Positions 11,807-24,495 of a DNA stretch of 64,000 bases are shown here, in pieces (positions within the stretch are counted from its first letter, which is position 1; each line of letters starts with the position of its first letter). Source of the DNA: Hydractinia symbiolongicarpus (lineage: Eukaryota > Cnidaria > Hydrozoa > Anthoathecata > Hydractiniidae); contig NC_079886.1 in assembly GCF_029227915.1 (NCBI RefSeq), positions 17,150,501-17,214,500 of the forward strand, given 5' to 3'. The translations under genes and the position numbers were made by a program. Below the pieces are notes generated by a model. The model was given only the letters and a program-made list of their open reading frames with translations. It was not told where the DNA came from and searched no databases.

Positions 11807-11820
11807 AGAAAAAAAAGACA

Positions 11821-14800
11821 ATGCCGAATAATAACATTAACGAGCAAGCTGTGCAGGAGACAAATGATATGAGTATATTGAGTAAAGCATCAATGTCAAA
11901 TAGTGGATATTTTTATGATCCTTATTTAAAACTGTTTGCTTCCAAAGTTGTACAGAGAGCACCATTAATACATAGAGGATATTTTATCAGGGCCAAAGCG
12001 ATTGACTACACCTTGAAAAGTTTTTTAGAAAATCACGAGAATTATGAGAAAGTTCAAATAGTATCGCTAGGGGCAGGGTTTGATAGCTCTTATTTTCGAT
12101 TGAAAGACCAAGGTCTTTTAGATAAATGTGATTTCATTGAAGTAGATTTTCCAGATGTGGTGAAGCGTAAGCAAAATATTATAAAAAAGCAAAGTTCTTT
12201 ACTTAATCTTATCGGAGATTACAAAATCATCAATGGTTGTTTGACCTCTTTAAATTACAAAATCATACCATGTGATTTGACAAAATTTCAAGACTTGGAG
12301 GCTTTTTTCATAGAACTAAATATTGATACAAGTGCTCCTACGCTGTTTTTCTCAGAAGTTGTTTTAGCGTACATTGACTATGACAAGGCAGTTGAATTGC
12401 TACTCTGGATGAAACGGAAGTTCGAAAACTGCATTACTGCTGTTTTTGAACAAATTCAACCTTACGATGCATTTGGGCAAGTGATGGTAAAGCATTTTAA
12501 AAAACTCAACTCACCCCTTCAACGAGTTCATAAACTTCTTACAGTGCAGGATCACATAGAGCTGCTCCAATCCCTTAACTATGATGTTGTTGTTGGTTTT
12601 GACATGAACTTTTTTTTCGATCAGTATCTAAATATTGGCGATAAGGTTGATATGTTTGTTCTAGAAGCTTTTGACGAATTTGAAGAATGGAGTTTGATGT
12701 GTTCGCACTATTGTCTTACCGTTGCCTTTCAAGGTATGCTATATAGTTAGACTACCTTGACATGTTTGCTTGTTTTCAGAATTTGTGCAATAGTTTTCAT
12801 CTATTTTCGTGTTAAGTTGTTGTTAAAGTCGAATAGGTGATTATGGATGCATATTTTGCACTGTATATTACACAATAATTTCCGTTTCATTTTGTAGGAG
12901 TATGTGGTGATGTAGTCAGTGCCATGTTTCCATACAAAGTCAGATTGAGAGTTAACATAACTGAGGTCAACAACTTTGAAGTCTTCACAAAGAACTTGGA
13001 TCAGATTCCATTGATGCGTTATGGGCATGCTTGCTCAAAAATCGCGCCTAACCAATACTTAGCATCAGGTGGTTTTGGTGTAACTCAAGATTTTTCTCAT
13101 GATAAATTAAGCTCTGGTTTTATTCTTACCTTTCCTGATAACACATCAAAGATTACGAGCGACTCTCATGTAACAGTGGACACCATAGACATTGGATTCA
13201 AACACATGTATCACACATTAACGTATGTCTCAGATGGCTTGTTGTTCATATTTGGTGGAAGAGCTTCACCAAGTCGTCCTTGTAATACTTATGGTTTTTA
13301 TAAACTTAAGGATTCTGTTATGACACCTGAAAATGTATACACCAATGATGGTGGAGATGAACAACCTTGTAATAGGTGGAGGCATGCTGCTGCAAAGTTT
13401 CAGAGTGAGAAATTATTCATGTTTTTTTCTTTTCTTTTTTTTGATGACGAAAACTGTGATTCTTTATTACATTGTCAATGTTATGTTATCAAGATTTTAG
13501 AATGTCTTTTTATTTGATTACATGTTATTTTTTGTTGTTATTAGATAAGATCTATATATTCGGTGGTCGATCCAACACAGAGGCAGCTCTTAATGACATT
13601 TGGAGTTTTGATTTAGATTCGAAAAAATGGAAACTGGTAATCACTTTAATTTGTTTTATGTTTGTTTTTTAGTACAGGTGTAAATAGACCTGATTGGCTT
13701 GTTACTGGGATTTTGAAACATGACTATTCTCAACAAGCATAAATTTCATATCTCAACTGTGACCTGATGATTGATTGTTATAATGCTTTATATTCTTTTA
13801 GTCAGTCTGTTTAGAATTTTTTACTGCATTATTTTTAGGAAAACACATCTCAAGTTATTTTGCCATGTTTTTCTCCTTCAATGGATGTGTGGGATGATTC
13901 CTTGCTTATTTACGGAGGAATCGCAGCACATCTAGTTACTTTTAAGTCTCTTTACCTTTTAAAAGTCAAGGTATGTAACCCAAGAGAATATTTCTCCTTT
14001 CTTATTAACATCTAATACATGTATTTTACTGCATGTTTCTAAATATTTTGTTGATTAGTAAAAGTTACGGCTTTTATGTGAGGCAAAAATACTTACGTTT
14101 AAACAAACTCGATATAGAAAGAATTCACACTGCTTCGTAGCATAGAATTCGTAATTGGTAGCGGATATTTTAAGATCTCATTAGTTAATTTTTTTAAATT
14201 TCTCGAAAAGTAAGTAAATGGCCATTAGTAAAGTTGTTATTGGATAATAATGTTGCCAAACATTCAAACATTGAGTGCCTGGTAAAGGTAAATATAAATA
14301 AAAATCATATCACAAACATATCCAAAGTCTCTCAAACTAAAAACAATTTCATCTCAACTCACTCAGATGTTTCTACTCTGTTGTGTTACCATGTAACAGC
14401 ACATAAAATGGTTATGAATGTGAGTATATATGGTTAATGAGAAACGATAGCAGAAATGCCATCTTAGTCAACTTTTGATGATCTGCTGCACTTTTTCAAC
14501 GGTATTAGATTTTACTTAAATGGCTTTTTAGGAAGATGTTATTGATACTAAGGAAATGAGATTTAAAGTTGCGTTACCAACAAGGTATTTATGAATTGGC
14601 ATTTTGAATTTTTCTTACAAGCAGTATTGTTAAAGGAAAATAAAACACGTCTTTATGAAATTCCTCTCTAATAGTGCTAAAAAAATGAACCAGGCTATAA
14701 TAAGGCTTTCCTAAGATGTTTTCTTTTTCTAAAGAATGCGCAGGCCACAAAAATTAGTTTATTATTTGTTTGTCGGCGCTTTAAAACATCTCTTCCTTTG

Positions 14801-16490
14801 GAGATTAATGATATTAGGATTTTTAAGATTATTGAAGCTGCTGGTTTGCAGTTAATAACTTTGAGGGCTTGGAAACAGATGGTGCCGTTAGTTAACCGTT
14901 GGTAACAGTTAGTAACCGTTTGTCAAATTATTCTGTACATTTTCTTGATGAGCGTTTCAAACTTTGCAACAGTGGGAACGGCTTACTGAATCTGAAACCT
15001 GAATTTGTACAAACAATTATAGGTTGCTCATTGCTGATGTCATAAAAATCTATTTATTTACTAAATCAAGTGAATATTGCTTGGGTCAATCTCTTAGTCT
15101 ATATTATAATACCCTCAGGATGGCCACTTGTACTGGAAAGACTTGAAAGTACTTAAATATAATGATTTAATTTATAATTTGTACTGGGAATTGTACTGAA
15201 AAAAATCAAAATTGAACTAGTTCAGTATTTATCACGCAAAAAGCTACAATAACTGCTATAAACGCCACTAAATGTTAGCTTTCTGCAAATGAAAATGAAA
15301 TGTGGTCTAGTGAGTAACAAACGTCAAGAGACTAAAAGACGTCATAGACATATCATCTGTAACATGTATACGTCATCCACGTGAGATATTTACTGTTGTG
15401 TTGTAATTGTTAAAACTCAATGTAGGACTTTTAAAGGTCAATTCCCCTAAATTCCAATACAACGACTCCTTTATTGGCTAACCAAAATTTTAAGAATTGA
15501 ACACCTGGCAAGGTACAATTTGTTTGTAACTCATGTCAAAATAAAAGTATTTGTTGTGGAAACAAGAAAAACAATATGCAGTTGTCAGAAATCACACCTC
15601 TATGTCTCTACAATGAATTTTAATTGAGTTGCATAAATTTAACTCTGCAGATTTATATCTTTATCATTACTTTGTTGATATAAAAATTTTGCGTTATTGC
15701 GAAAACATTTTGTGTAATAGTGTATATCCCTGTTTTTTGATAAATATTGTTAGAAATTCTGTGATTTGCTACTTAAGTTGTGCAAAATGCAAACATTTCG
15801 TGTTTTTTTTTTTGTTCCAGCTGCAAGGTTTTGTATTAATAAAGTAGACAAATTCACGAATGTGTAGCTTACCACACATTTATTATAGATATTCACATTC
15901 TACACACGTCATAGATGATCAACTTTTCGTCATTGGTGGAATAGATCCTAATTGCACGTCACAACCACCAATTCTCATTATCTCATTAAAAGAGAAAACA
16001 TGGAGGGCTGTTGCTTTGCCTGTGAGACAACGATTTTCTTACCTGCTTGTTAACTGTTCTTTAAGTAAATTGCGAAGAAGAAATTAATAGCATACTCCGT
16101 GATTGCTAAATATTTTTCACCGCTGAAGTTAAAAACTGCTGCCAAAATTGGCGATTTAAATTTTATATCTATTTTCCAATTATATTTTGTACGTTAATGT
16201 TCGTATATATTTATACCTATGGAAAGCCTTTTTTAATATCACATTAACTGCACTCATGACCTTAAAACTTCAGATGTTCCACTGTAGTTTGAATTATTTT
16301 TAACACGAGTCTTTTTTTTTTGCAGCAATGTAATCCATCTCGACCTTTGATGTTACACAACCACTGTAGTTTGATGCGAAGCAAAGGTGAAATTGTTGTT
16401 GTTGGAGGTGGTGGGAACTGTTTCTCGTTTGGAACACATCTGAACCAAGACTTGGCTGTTCTGGACTTGTTTGCCTTCACAGAATTATGA
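11821..16490 (+). CDS. LCMT2: tRNA wybutosine-synthesizing protein 4 (TYW4 / LCMT2)
   Basis: Exons 11821-12733, 12898-13404, 13545-13636, 13839-13970, 14532-14584, 15889-16021 and 16326-16490; 1995 nt, 664 residues (human 686). Residues ~15-310 are a leucine-carboxyl-methyltransferase-type SAM domain: FYDPYLKLFASK, IHRGYFIRAKAID, the SAM loop VSLGAGFDSSYFRL, DFIEVDFPDVV and FFSEVVLAYID. The rest is a Kelch beta-propeller with blade motifs RYGHACSKI, YIFGGRSN, LLIYGGIA and LFVIGGID, ending in VVVGGGGNCFSFGTHLN, a TYW4 signature. It performs the last steps of wybutosine formation at G37 of tRNA-Phe, carboxyl methylation and methoxycarbonylation, in the cytosol. The start at 11821 follows a TTGTTCAG acceptor; an earlier ATG at 11743 would read through the pyrimidine tract of that site. 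Confidence 0.92.
15098..15130 (+). mobile_element. Isolated Helitron-like 5' terminus in LCMT2 intron
   Basis: TCTATATTATAATAC, identical to the start of the mini-Helitron at 7713, occurs at 15098. No matching 3' hairpin with CTAG was found downstream within the intron, so this may be a truncated insertion or chance. Confidence 0.25.
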
Positions 16491-16516
16491 TAATATAAAT
16501 ATAACAAAGACATCTA

Positions 16517-16655
16517 CAGTAACCACCGCTTAACTCCAATACAGGATAACTCGAACTTTTCTTAACTCGAACTTTCTTAACTCGAACTTTAAATTTTTTT
16601 TAAGTCGAACCTTTTTTTAATCCTTCTGAAGGTTCGAGTTAAGCGGCGGCAACTT
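16517..16655. mobile_element. Small pogo/Tigger-like MITE
   Basis: The left end CAGTAACCACCGCTTAACTC (16517) and right end read inward AAGTTGCCGCCGCTTAACTC (from 16655) form imperfect terminal inverted repeats. The word CTTAACTCGAAC repeats inside. A TA lies immediately left (16515-16516) and another TA overlaps the right end. CAGT-starting ends with TA duplications and CGCTTAACTCGAAC repeats resemble pogo/Tigger MITEs. It sits 26 bp after the LCMT2 stop, so it may lie in that gene's 3'UTR. Confidence 0.6.
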
Positions 16656-17135
16656 AGATATTTTACAACCTTAATTTTTATGTTCTATTTTGTGCTTTCG
16701 CCGAGACTAAAATGATAAATTTTTGAGTTTTTGTTGTCTAATCTGATAAATGTTTAACCTTTAACCGTAATTATGAATATAATTAATTTTTATAATTATT
16801 TTTTTTTTTTTTACTTTCACTCATATTTATCTTATTAATTAATTTGTCTTTCTCAACATGCGAGGTTGTAAAAAGTTCTGTACGTAAGATTACATTGTCA
16901 AAGCGTACTAAAAATGTTTATTTCTTGTATTTTTAAATCATACTGGATTTCAAAGCACCTTTGCCTATTTTCCGTTTTTTGCCGAAGTCATTTTTTTGGA
17001 TGAGCCCCTTTCATTTCCGTCATTATATTGACAATACTATGGTAAATATAATTTTTTTAGTGTTTGACTGTTTTTGTTATTTCAGTTTGTTTGTTTGTTA
17101 CAAATTGTGCAGATTTTCCCTTCTTTTCAATTTTA
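16656..17135. other. LCMT2-TMEM106 spacer
   Basis: AT-rich with long T runs. It ends in a pyrimidine-rich stretch and acceptor-like TTTCAATTTTAAG (AG at 17136-17137), 34 nt before the TMEM106 start. No other feature seen. Confidence 0.5.
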
Positions 17136-17171
17136 AGAACAATAAGTATATTAAAAGCGCATAAACACATA

Positions 17172-20100
17172 ATGCCAGATGGAAACACAAAATACGAAAA
17201 GATTGAGGAATGTCCTCATGACAATCACAGTGGATTTACCTACGAACACTTCCCTGTGGTTTGCCCAACTTGTGAAGGAACTGGAGAAATATATGAAGGT
17301 ACGTACCTTAATTTTCGCGAATTTCGCAAAAATTAGTTCCCGAGAAAATTATAGGGTAACTTACTATTAGATACTATTACTATTAAATTTGCTAAAATCA
17401 AATTTAATATATATATTTTTTGTTTTTTTTGAAAAACGGTGTACACTAATTTTTTGATTTAACTAGATAACATAGTAAATTTTGAATTCAACAGTCTTCA
17501 TTTTTTGCCTCAAGCATTGAGAAACGGTGTGTTTGAAAAATCTGTCCTAAATATTTTTGGGCAAGATGAAAGACTTTTAGACTTGTGTAATTACGTTTGT
17601 AGATAACAATGGTATGGTCACATTTGTTCCTGTAAAAGACAAAAGATTAAAACCAGCCCGGACGTAAGTTTTTCCTAATGTTTCCTATTTATTCAGACAT
17701 TGATTCATTTAATTCGAGACAAACTGTCTTTATCATCCACTTCATGCAGATAAGCTAGGATACATCTTGCATCAGGTAAAGTGGCAAAAAAGATTGTTTT
17801 AAGACTCATTCAACGAATTTTTTTGTTTTTTTTATTACAGTTTTTTATGTGGCATTTTATCTTTACCTATTTTACTACTTTGAGCGGACTAGTTTTGTTT
17901 GTTTGTTTGTTTGTTTGTTTTTGTTTTTTATTATTTGCTTTAAAAAATTATTAAATTATAATTTTTATTATTATTATACGAATCTGTATGCAGAAGAAAA
18001 CGCTGTTATCAATGTTCTGTTCAGACACTTAAAATAATATATTAAGTAAATTAAAAATCACAATATACACAAAAATAAAAAGAGACCAAAAAAATTTAAA
18101 TTTTAAAATATTGTATGAAATTAAGAATAGTAGGTTGACATATTGTAACTGAAGGAGTAAACACAAGCTGAGCACGAGGATACAAGGATATAGATTTATC
18201 AGCACAAAAGGTTTTTGTTGTATGTCTCGGTATGAAAAACTTGATGATTGTCTTGTTACTGTTTTAGTAAATTAAAGGCAACTGTATTGGTGTTGATTAT
18301 TTTGGCAGCAGCTGGACTGTCGACATTCTTTCTGTACCCACGTGATGTCAATATTTCTGTGTCAGCTTCCGAGGTGGCCTATTTCAATTTTAAATGCAAG
18401 TACCCTTGGATATCGTATATAGTTAGTGATATAACTTTTTCACTTATTTCTTGTTGTTTTTGTTGTTTTGTTTATGTTGGTTAAGTTTATGTGAAAGAAC
18501 ACTTACGTCGAAATTCTAAATAAATATTTCTTCACAAGAGAATTGACATTTGGGTGGGCTAATGCGTATCTGTTGACATAAATAACGATTTTCCGAACAG
18601 CATGCTGGATGGAATACCTGAGGTCAAATTTATTTGTTGTTTTGATAACATATTTCCTTTTTTCACACGGGCTTTACTCAGTCGATTTTTATGGAAAATA
18701 ATTAACCCTGAAAGTGGGTTCCAGTTTTTAGAGCCGCAGCGAAACTGCTTCTATGGTTCTGATTATACGAAACAATGTACAATTTTTACATTTCTTCATT
18801 GCCTATAGCTCATGCCATCTTTTTCTGTCATGTTTCAAGCGTTGTGTTGTCAGCTTATTTGAAGTCACCTACCTACCGCGACTTAGTTTGTGTGGCAAGC
18901 AAGCTAGCGGTATTGTGATGTGGCTTCCGTGTTACTAAGGGCGTTAACTTTCCGATACTTACTTGCAAAGTTTTAACATCTGTGCATATTGCATACACGA
19001 TAATAAATACTTATCAAATTGTTTTTAGTTTGCTGTTACTGTCAACAATAAGAATTTCTTCTCTGTGCAAGTAACAGACTTGCACATGCAACTATTGTAT
19101 CGTGAAATGAGCGTTGGGAACCAGTCCTTTCAACAACATATTAACGTCTCTCCGCGAGAAGTGGAAAAGGTAGTATTTTGTAGTTTACTCTTTGTTTTGT
19201 TTCCGCTTTTACTGTGCAGATGTATACCAATACGCTGACACGAGAGAGACGAGACGCTGTCCAGTAGCAAGGTGGCAAGCATTTAAAATTTTTTTGAAAA
19301 TCTTTAAAAATACGTTATCCCGTTTAGGAAAGTGACTTAGTATTGAATGGGTGTCTTTTTTGAAATTTTTCTTAGTTTTACTGTGCACTGTTGTGCGTCG
19401 TGAAATGCCTTGGGTATCCTAAGAAATTCTGTTATCAGCAAAAAAAAGTTCTTGCGTAACGTATTTTTGCGGATGAGTTGTCCTACGACTCCTAATTCTT
19501 CAGAATTTACTTTAGTGGTAGACTAGATTTTTCCCGAATCAAAAAAATTCATTTTCATTCAGGAATTTTAATCTAATCAAAAATAGTATTTTGCGTGACA
19601 TAGCTTTCAGAAACGTTTAAGGTATTTTTAAATAAATAACGGAGAACCTAAAGGGTTAGGTTCTAAAGGGAAATTAAAGTACAAAATAAAAAACAATCTT
19701 GGTAGAATTTTATGTGGGTACAAGAAATGGAGAATTTTTCGGAAGAAATTTTTACGATTAAAAGATTTTCTAAAATTTGACAAAAAATTATTTTGCGAAT
19801 TTAGGCCAAAGAAGTTCCCCAAAAATTTGCCGCAATAATTTCTTCCGCAAATAATTTGTTCCCTTAACAATTTCAATAAAATTTAAATAGTTAAAACGCT
19901 TAAGTTCTTTTTATGCTATCGTGAATTCCTCTATTTTTCGTGTCATTGCTCAACAGATAAGAAGGCTTCAACTGTATTGTTGAATCATCAACCTTTATAA
20001 TTCAAGTCCTTCTGAAGAATTACCTTTGCTTAAGATTTCAGTTTCGGCTATACGAACTCTTTTTGGCGCATTTTTCAACCATTTGTATGTACGTGACTGC

Positions 20101-22875
20101 TTTACCCAAAAAATGTCCGCTGTCTAAAGTACTTGGAATACCTGGGATATTTTTCCACGGTACTTCTTATATTCAGACGTTTCGTGAAATGCGAAAATAG
20201 ATACTCATGTGAGAATATAAAATGTACGAACTTTCATACTGTATTCGAGTGATATTTTCATTAAATTTTCACATTCGTATCGTGTTTAAAAGTTTCGTAA
20301 ATTTTAGTTCTTATTTGTTGTGCCAGGTTTATTTCTTTTTATTTAACTTGGTGTGCGGGTTTCATTTCTTTTGTGCTGACATAAAAAACAATTTTTTTCA
20401 AGATGGCCAGCAAATAGACGAGTGCAATGAATTTTAAACCTTGAAAGATTTAAGAAAGAGATCCACCCGCACACTAAGTTTTTGTTGAATACAGATCGGC
20501 CTTAATTGATAATTTCCTTTGATCTACTTTCCCTTCACAGAATTTCACCAAACATGGCGGAATCGCGCAAATTTAGTCCTCGAGTTTGTCTATCATGTCT
20601 ATTGCAAAAAAAAAAATGAAAAAAAGGAAAATTGTCATGGCACATATTGTTGGTGCAAAATCTCTAACTACAACTCTCATTACGACCTCCTCCGTGTCAT
20701 TCACTTATGCACGACAGAGTTGGTTGTTGTGGAGTCATTTCTGAAATCTCGTGAATATTTAATCATTCTAGATTTTTGGTCACGCGCGATTCGAAAGTGA
20801 CCTATGAATTAGCTTCCGTGCGTTCGTCCGTACGTCGCAGCTGTTCTCTGAATCAACTCATTAGTTTTTTTCTGATTTTTTTCACTTATTGATAAATTAC
20901 TTATCAATTATAGAATGTGACAATTTTGAATTTTTTGTAACAAAATTAATAATGGCGCCATTTCGGGCAGAACACCCGAAATTATTTTTTTTTTGTCCAG
21001 TTTTTCTTCAAAAAATTATCATTACTTTTTTTTTTATAAATGGTTTAAAATATTAGTACAGATCAGATTTGGTCTCGTATGTGAGAAAAATCTGGTTACA
21101 ACGCAACAGATCAAAAACGGCCCAAAGTTTGCAAACAAAATAGTTTTTTTTTTTTTTTTTTTTTTTTTGCATCCTTAACTCCAGCTCCAAACTTTTTAAA
21201 GTTACTACTTATAAAAATTAGAGAGTGAAGATTTTGAATTTAAAAAAAAAAAATGGCGGCGTTTTAGGTAAAATCAACAGTGGCCCAAGATAGGTTTATT
21301 AGGTCCTTCTTCAAAAAGTACCATTATATTTTTCTATAAATGGTTTAAAATGTATGAACAGATCACAATCTACAAATTTTATTTGGTCCCACATGCGGCA
21401 AAATCACATTTTCTTACAATTAATTGGTTTCTTTGTTATAGATGAACTATAACTTGAGAACAGATGCATATTCACAAATTTCAGTTGATTTTATGTTTCA
21501 GAAAGATTATACTGCTAGGCAAAATTGTACTAATGTTTGATATTCGCGTGTGACCACTCACTTATTCTTCAGTGTATTTTTGTGTAAATTGAAAGTCGGC
21601 AATAAACCTTTTCAGGTGGTTTATTAAGGCGACTGTTTTTTAGATTTCATTCTAAAAATTTTAAAAGATGTTGAAACTTTCTTGAAGCCTTCTTAAGTTT
21701 TTAAGTTTTTGAAAACATTGAGTGGCCACCCCCAGTGTTAGTATTAAAAGATTTCGGACAAAATAATTTTGAAGGTTTTTTGAGCCCTCTTTCCACATTT
21801 TTTCCACGTATAATTTCAAAACAGGAAAGACACTGAACAAATTTTTGATATTCCTGTAGATAACCTTACAAGGGAATTTGAATCAATTTTTTTTTATTTA
21901 TCTATGTATGTTTTGCAGGCGCGTTAAGGAATGCCATGACAAAATTTTAGACGGTCGACTTGTCTACCTGTGACTTTGGAGCCTGCCGGCTCCAGAGTAG
22001 TAATTATTTGACCCGTATCCATATTTGAATAATGCTCTTGTCTGCCTTAACTAAAAATTTTGTGACGACTGTTTCGTCCAAAATTAAACTGTACAAAAAA
22101 TTTACCTCGAAAAATAAAGTAATATGTGACTAATACAGCCATCTTAGCTCAATGTTAGTTGATAGCAATGCTTAATCGCTAAACAAAATATTTGTCTGGA
22201 CAATCCCTGACCGGTTTGCTACATTCCTCAACACCGGGTAGGGATGTTCATATTTGTCAGTCCAGCATATTTTCTTTTTACTTTTAGACTATGGTTGTTT
22301 TGAACGTTACTTATGCCGCGGAAACATCGAAGTACATCAGGTACGATCATTCTCTTCGTAAGCTTAAGAAAACCATTTATTAATAAGTCGCTACTCAGTG
22401 AAAAAATCTACTGAAATTCATGCTGCTCTTCACGCATCTACTATTTTTGTATGCACAACAGATGCAAGCTTCAATGGATTTGTATATAATCCCTATACCA
22501 ATATGTATATAATAACGGTCAAGTTTGTATTTCATTTTGCTAGGAGAGAATGTTACGAAGAAAGATATTACGTTCCGCAGTTGATGGTGTGAGTTCTGTA
22601 TTTTGTTATATATATGTTAAATATATCAACATCGTGGACCTTTTTTTCGAGAGATTTTCTTTTTTCTCTGCAGATCTTCAGCAGAATTGAAAAGCTGGAT
22701 GCACTCTGAGCACATTGGTAGCAAAAACGATTATTTTTATATGAACTGTGCATCGATGATCTTTCCCGGTCATAAGACGAATCGAATTTTATCCACCATG
22801 TTAAACAGCACAAACGTCAATGCGACTGCAGTCTCAAGTGGAAGTGTTATAAAGTTTCGGCTGTATAATACGTAG
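17172..22875 (+). CDS. TMEM106-family type II lysosomal membrane protein
   Basis: Exons 17172-17298, 17603-17663, 18268-18399, 18601-18622, 19029-19169, 22288-22340, 22544-22588 and 22674-22875; 783 nt, 260 residues (human paralogues 250-274). The cytosolic N-terminus carries the CPTCEGTG Cys-pair motif, then VTFVPVKDKRLKPART. One membrane segment follows (ATVLVLIILAAAGLSTFFLYP, ~residues 67-87), then a lumenal LEA-2-like domain with NNKNFFSVQV and N-glycosylation sequons. The end, SWMHSEHIGSKNDYFYMNC, matches TMEM106B GHSEQISQERYQYVDC. The family acts in lysosome size, trafficking and acidification. The A/B/C split is a vertebrate matter, so only family membership is claimed. The 22-nt fourth exon is predicted from frame and from alignment length. 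Intron 5 is about 3.1 kb. Confidence 0.87.
17893..17923 (+). repeat. (GTTT)n microsatellite in TMEM106 intron 2
   Basis: About seven GTTT units in a row within a T-rich stretch. Non-coding. Confidence 0.9.
20890..21420. repeat. Imperfect tandem duplication in TMEM106 intron 5
   Basis: Two copies of a ~250-bp unit. They share a TTTTGAATTT...ATGGCG block (about 20925 and 21235), then TTCTTCAAAAA and ATAAATGGTTTAAAAT (about 21037 and 21337), then ACAGATCA and TTTGGTC...ATG. The copies have diverged, especially in poly-T length; a run of about 25 T lies near 21144. Confidence 0.7.
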
Positions 22876-24495
22876 CGTGTTCGGTTGCTTTTTTTTGCGT
22901 AGAATTGTAAATAAGGAATATTTTAAATGCAGATCTGTATATATCTTGTTGTTTTCTACCTTATTGTAGACTGGACGCCATATTGTTGTTTTGTTGGCTA
23001 TCAAAGAGGAGAGTACATTAAGTTCATTGTACAGGTCAGATAGACATGACTTGATGTGCAAATTTTTGCGCATTTAAAATTTTCTTTTCTTTTTAAAGGC
23101 TTGGAAAAAGTCCCAACAGTAAAACTATATATCAAGTAAGAAAAATAAGAAGATGAGCTCACACTAGCATTTGTACTTATTTCTTTTGATCATTATTTTT
23201 TACAAATATGTTTATTTTTTTATTTATATAGATCGTTTTAAGTGGTTATCTATCGCAGGAAATTGAGTTTGTTATAAGTTGAGCATATTGTATATTTTAC
23301 TAATCCTTGTATATCTGCTTGACTAAATTGTAATAGAGCTACGGAAATTTTCCACCTCCATTTGGTCGACTTCGTGTAAGTCACTAAAGTCGAAAACCAA
23401 TAGCCGTTTTAAAATATAAATTTTTGACCCGCCTTAAAACAGTGGGCGGGGATGGAAATTAGAAGAAATTAATAAACTTTTTCCCAAGAACACTGTTAAT
23501 TCGCCCTTGAATAATTATAATTACGTCCATGCAATAATAAATTATTTAATGTCTGAATGTTGCGAAGGCGAAAAAAACTTTTTTGTTGGATTGAATTTTT
23601 GTCATTACTTATTGTAACAATTTTTCGCTTTTTTCAGGCGATTTAGGTGTTGAGGAGAGTGTGTAAAAATCTCTTAGCCAAATTTGCGAAATTTAATACA
23701 CGCAAAATATTCGTGATGTTACTATTCGCAAAAATCTATTTAACGAAAAGTAATACTCGCAAAAAGATTCTAACAATCAATAATGCGTGAAATGTTTGAG
23801 CGGAGTGAATGTGATAAATTTCATTCGCTTAAGGAATCCATAGGAATTTTATATTGCATCACCGTGTCTGAAGCACGAAAATATAATGAACAAAACCCAT
23901 ACTGTTTATTCATGCATCGCAATTTCGTACAAATTAGCGATTTGGCAGTCATTTTCGAAAAGAGGACGGATATCACAAAAAATTGTCATTGGGTTTAAAA
24001 CAACATTCACAACAAAAGTTATGTTGTATTAACAAACGTTGTGGATAGTGTGTGCCGGCCCACTCGATGTTAACAAAATTAAACAATGCGATATTTTCAA
24101 ATTAAATATTATGTTAACAATTTCCGCCTTCTTACTTTTTTGTGTTTAAACGTAAGTTCGAATTTCGCAGGCAGGCTTTCTTTCTCGCTTTTCTGATGCG
24201 AAAGAACTTGCGTCTCTTCCCGCCTGAACTTGCAAAAGAATTTAGCAACAGCGCATGGGTGCTAGTAAATCTGTTCTGTGCATTTGTCGAAGATGAAGAG
24301 AATTTTTTATATTTTGTTTCAAACATTTTTTTAAACAAACTTAACCGGAACTTTTTTTTTTATATTATAAATTTTATTTACATATGTAAAGTTTGACAGA
24401 CCAAAAAGTGACCATGAAGTGTTTATGGTTTCGACAGTTACGATTGTATTGTCAATTATGGTAAAAAAAAAAATAACTATTATTTGGCAGTAAAA
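22876..24495. other. Intergenic between TMEM106 (+) and LRR gene (-)
   Basis: Convergent 3' ends. A minus-strand AATAAA at about 24373-24378 can serve the LRR gene, and a plus-strand AATAAA near 23470 is a possible TMEM106 signal. Open frames at 23783-23998 and 24132-24396 have no recognisable content. Confidence 0.5.

Noticed and set aside
11743-11820. Upstream start extending LCMT2 by 26 residues
   Set aside because: The extension translates a pyrimidine-rich tract ending in an acceptor AG (11808) and adds a hydrophobic segment that is absent from the family.
14234-14437. Extra LCMT2 exon or small gene
   Set aside because: Joining 13970 directly to 14532 keeps the frame and gives a continuous Kelch blade; the ORF has no matching phase-correct splice sites that are needed.
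17064-17171. Upstream in-frame extension of TMEM106
   Set aside because: It reads through a T-rich acceptor region; family members start with a hydrophilic cytosolic segment.
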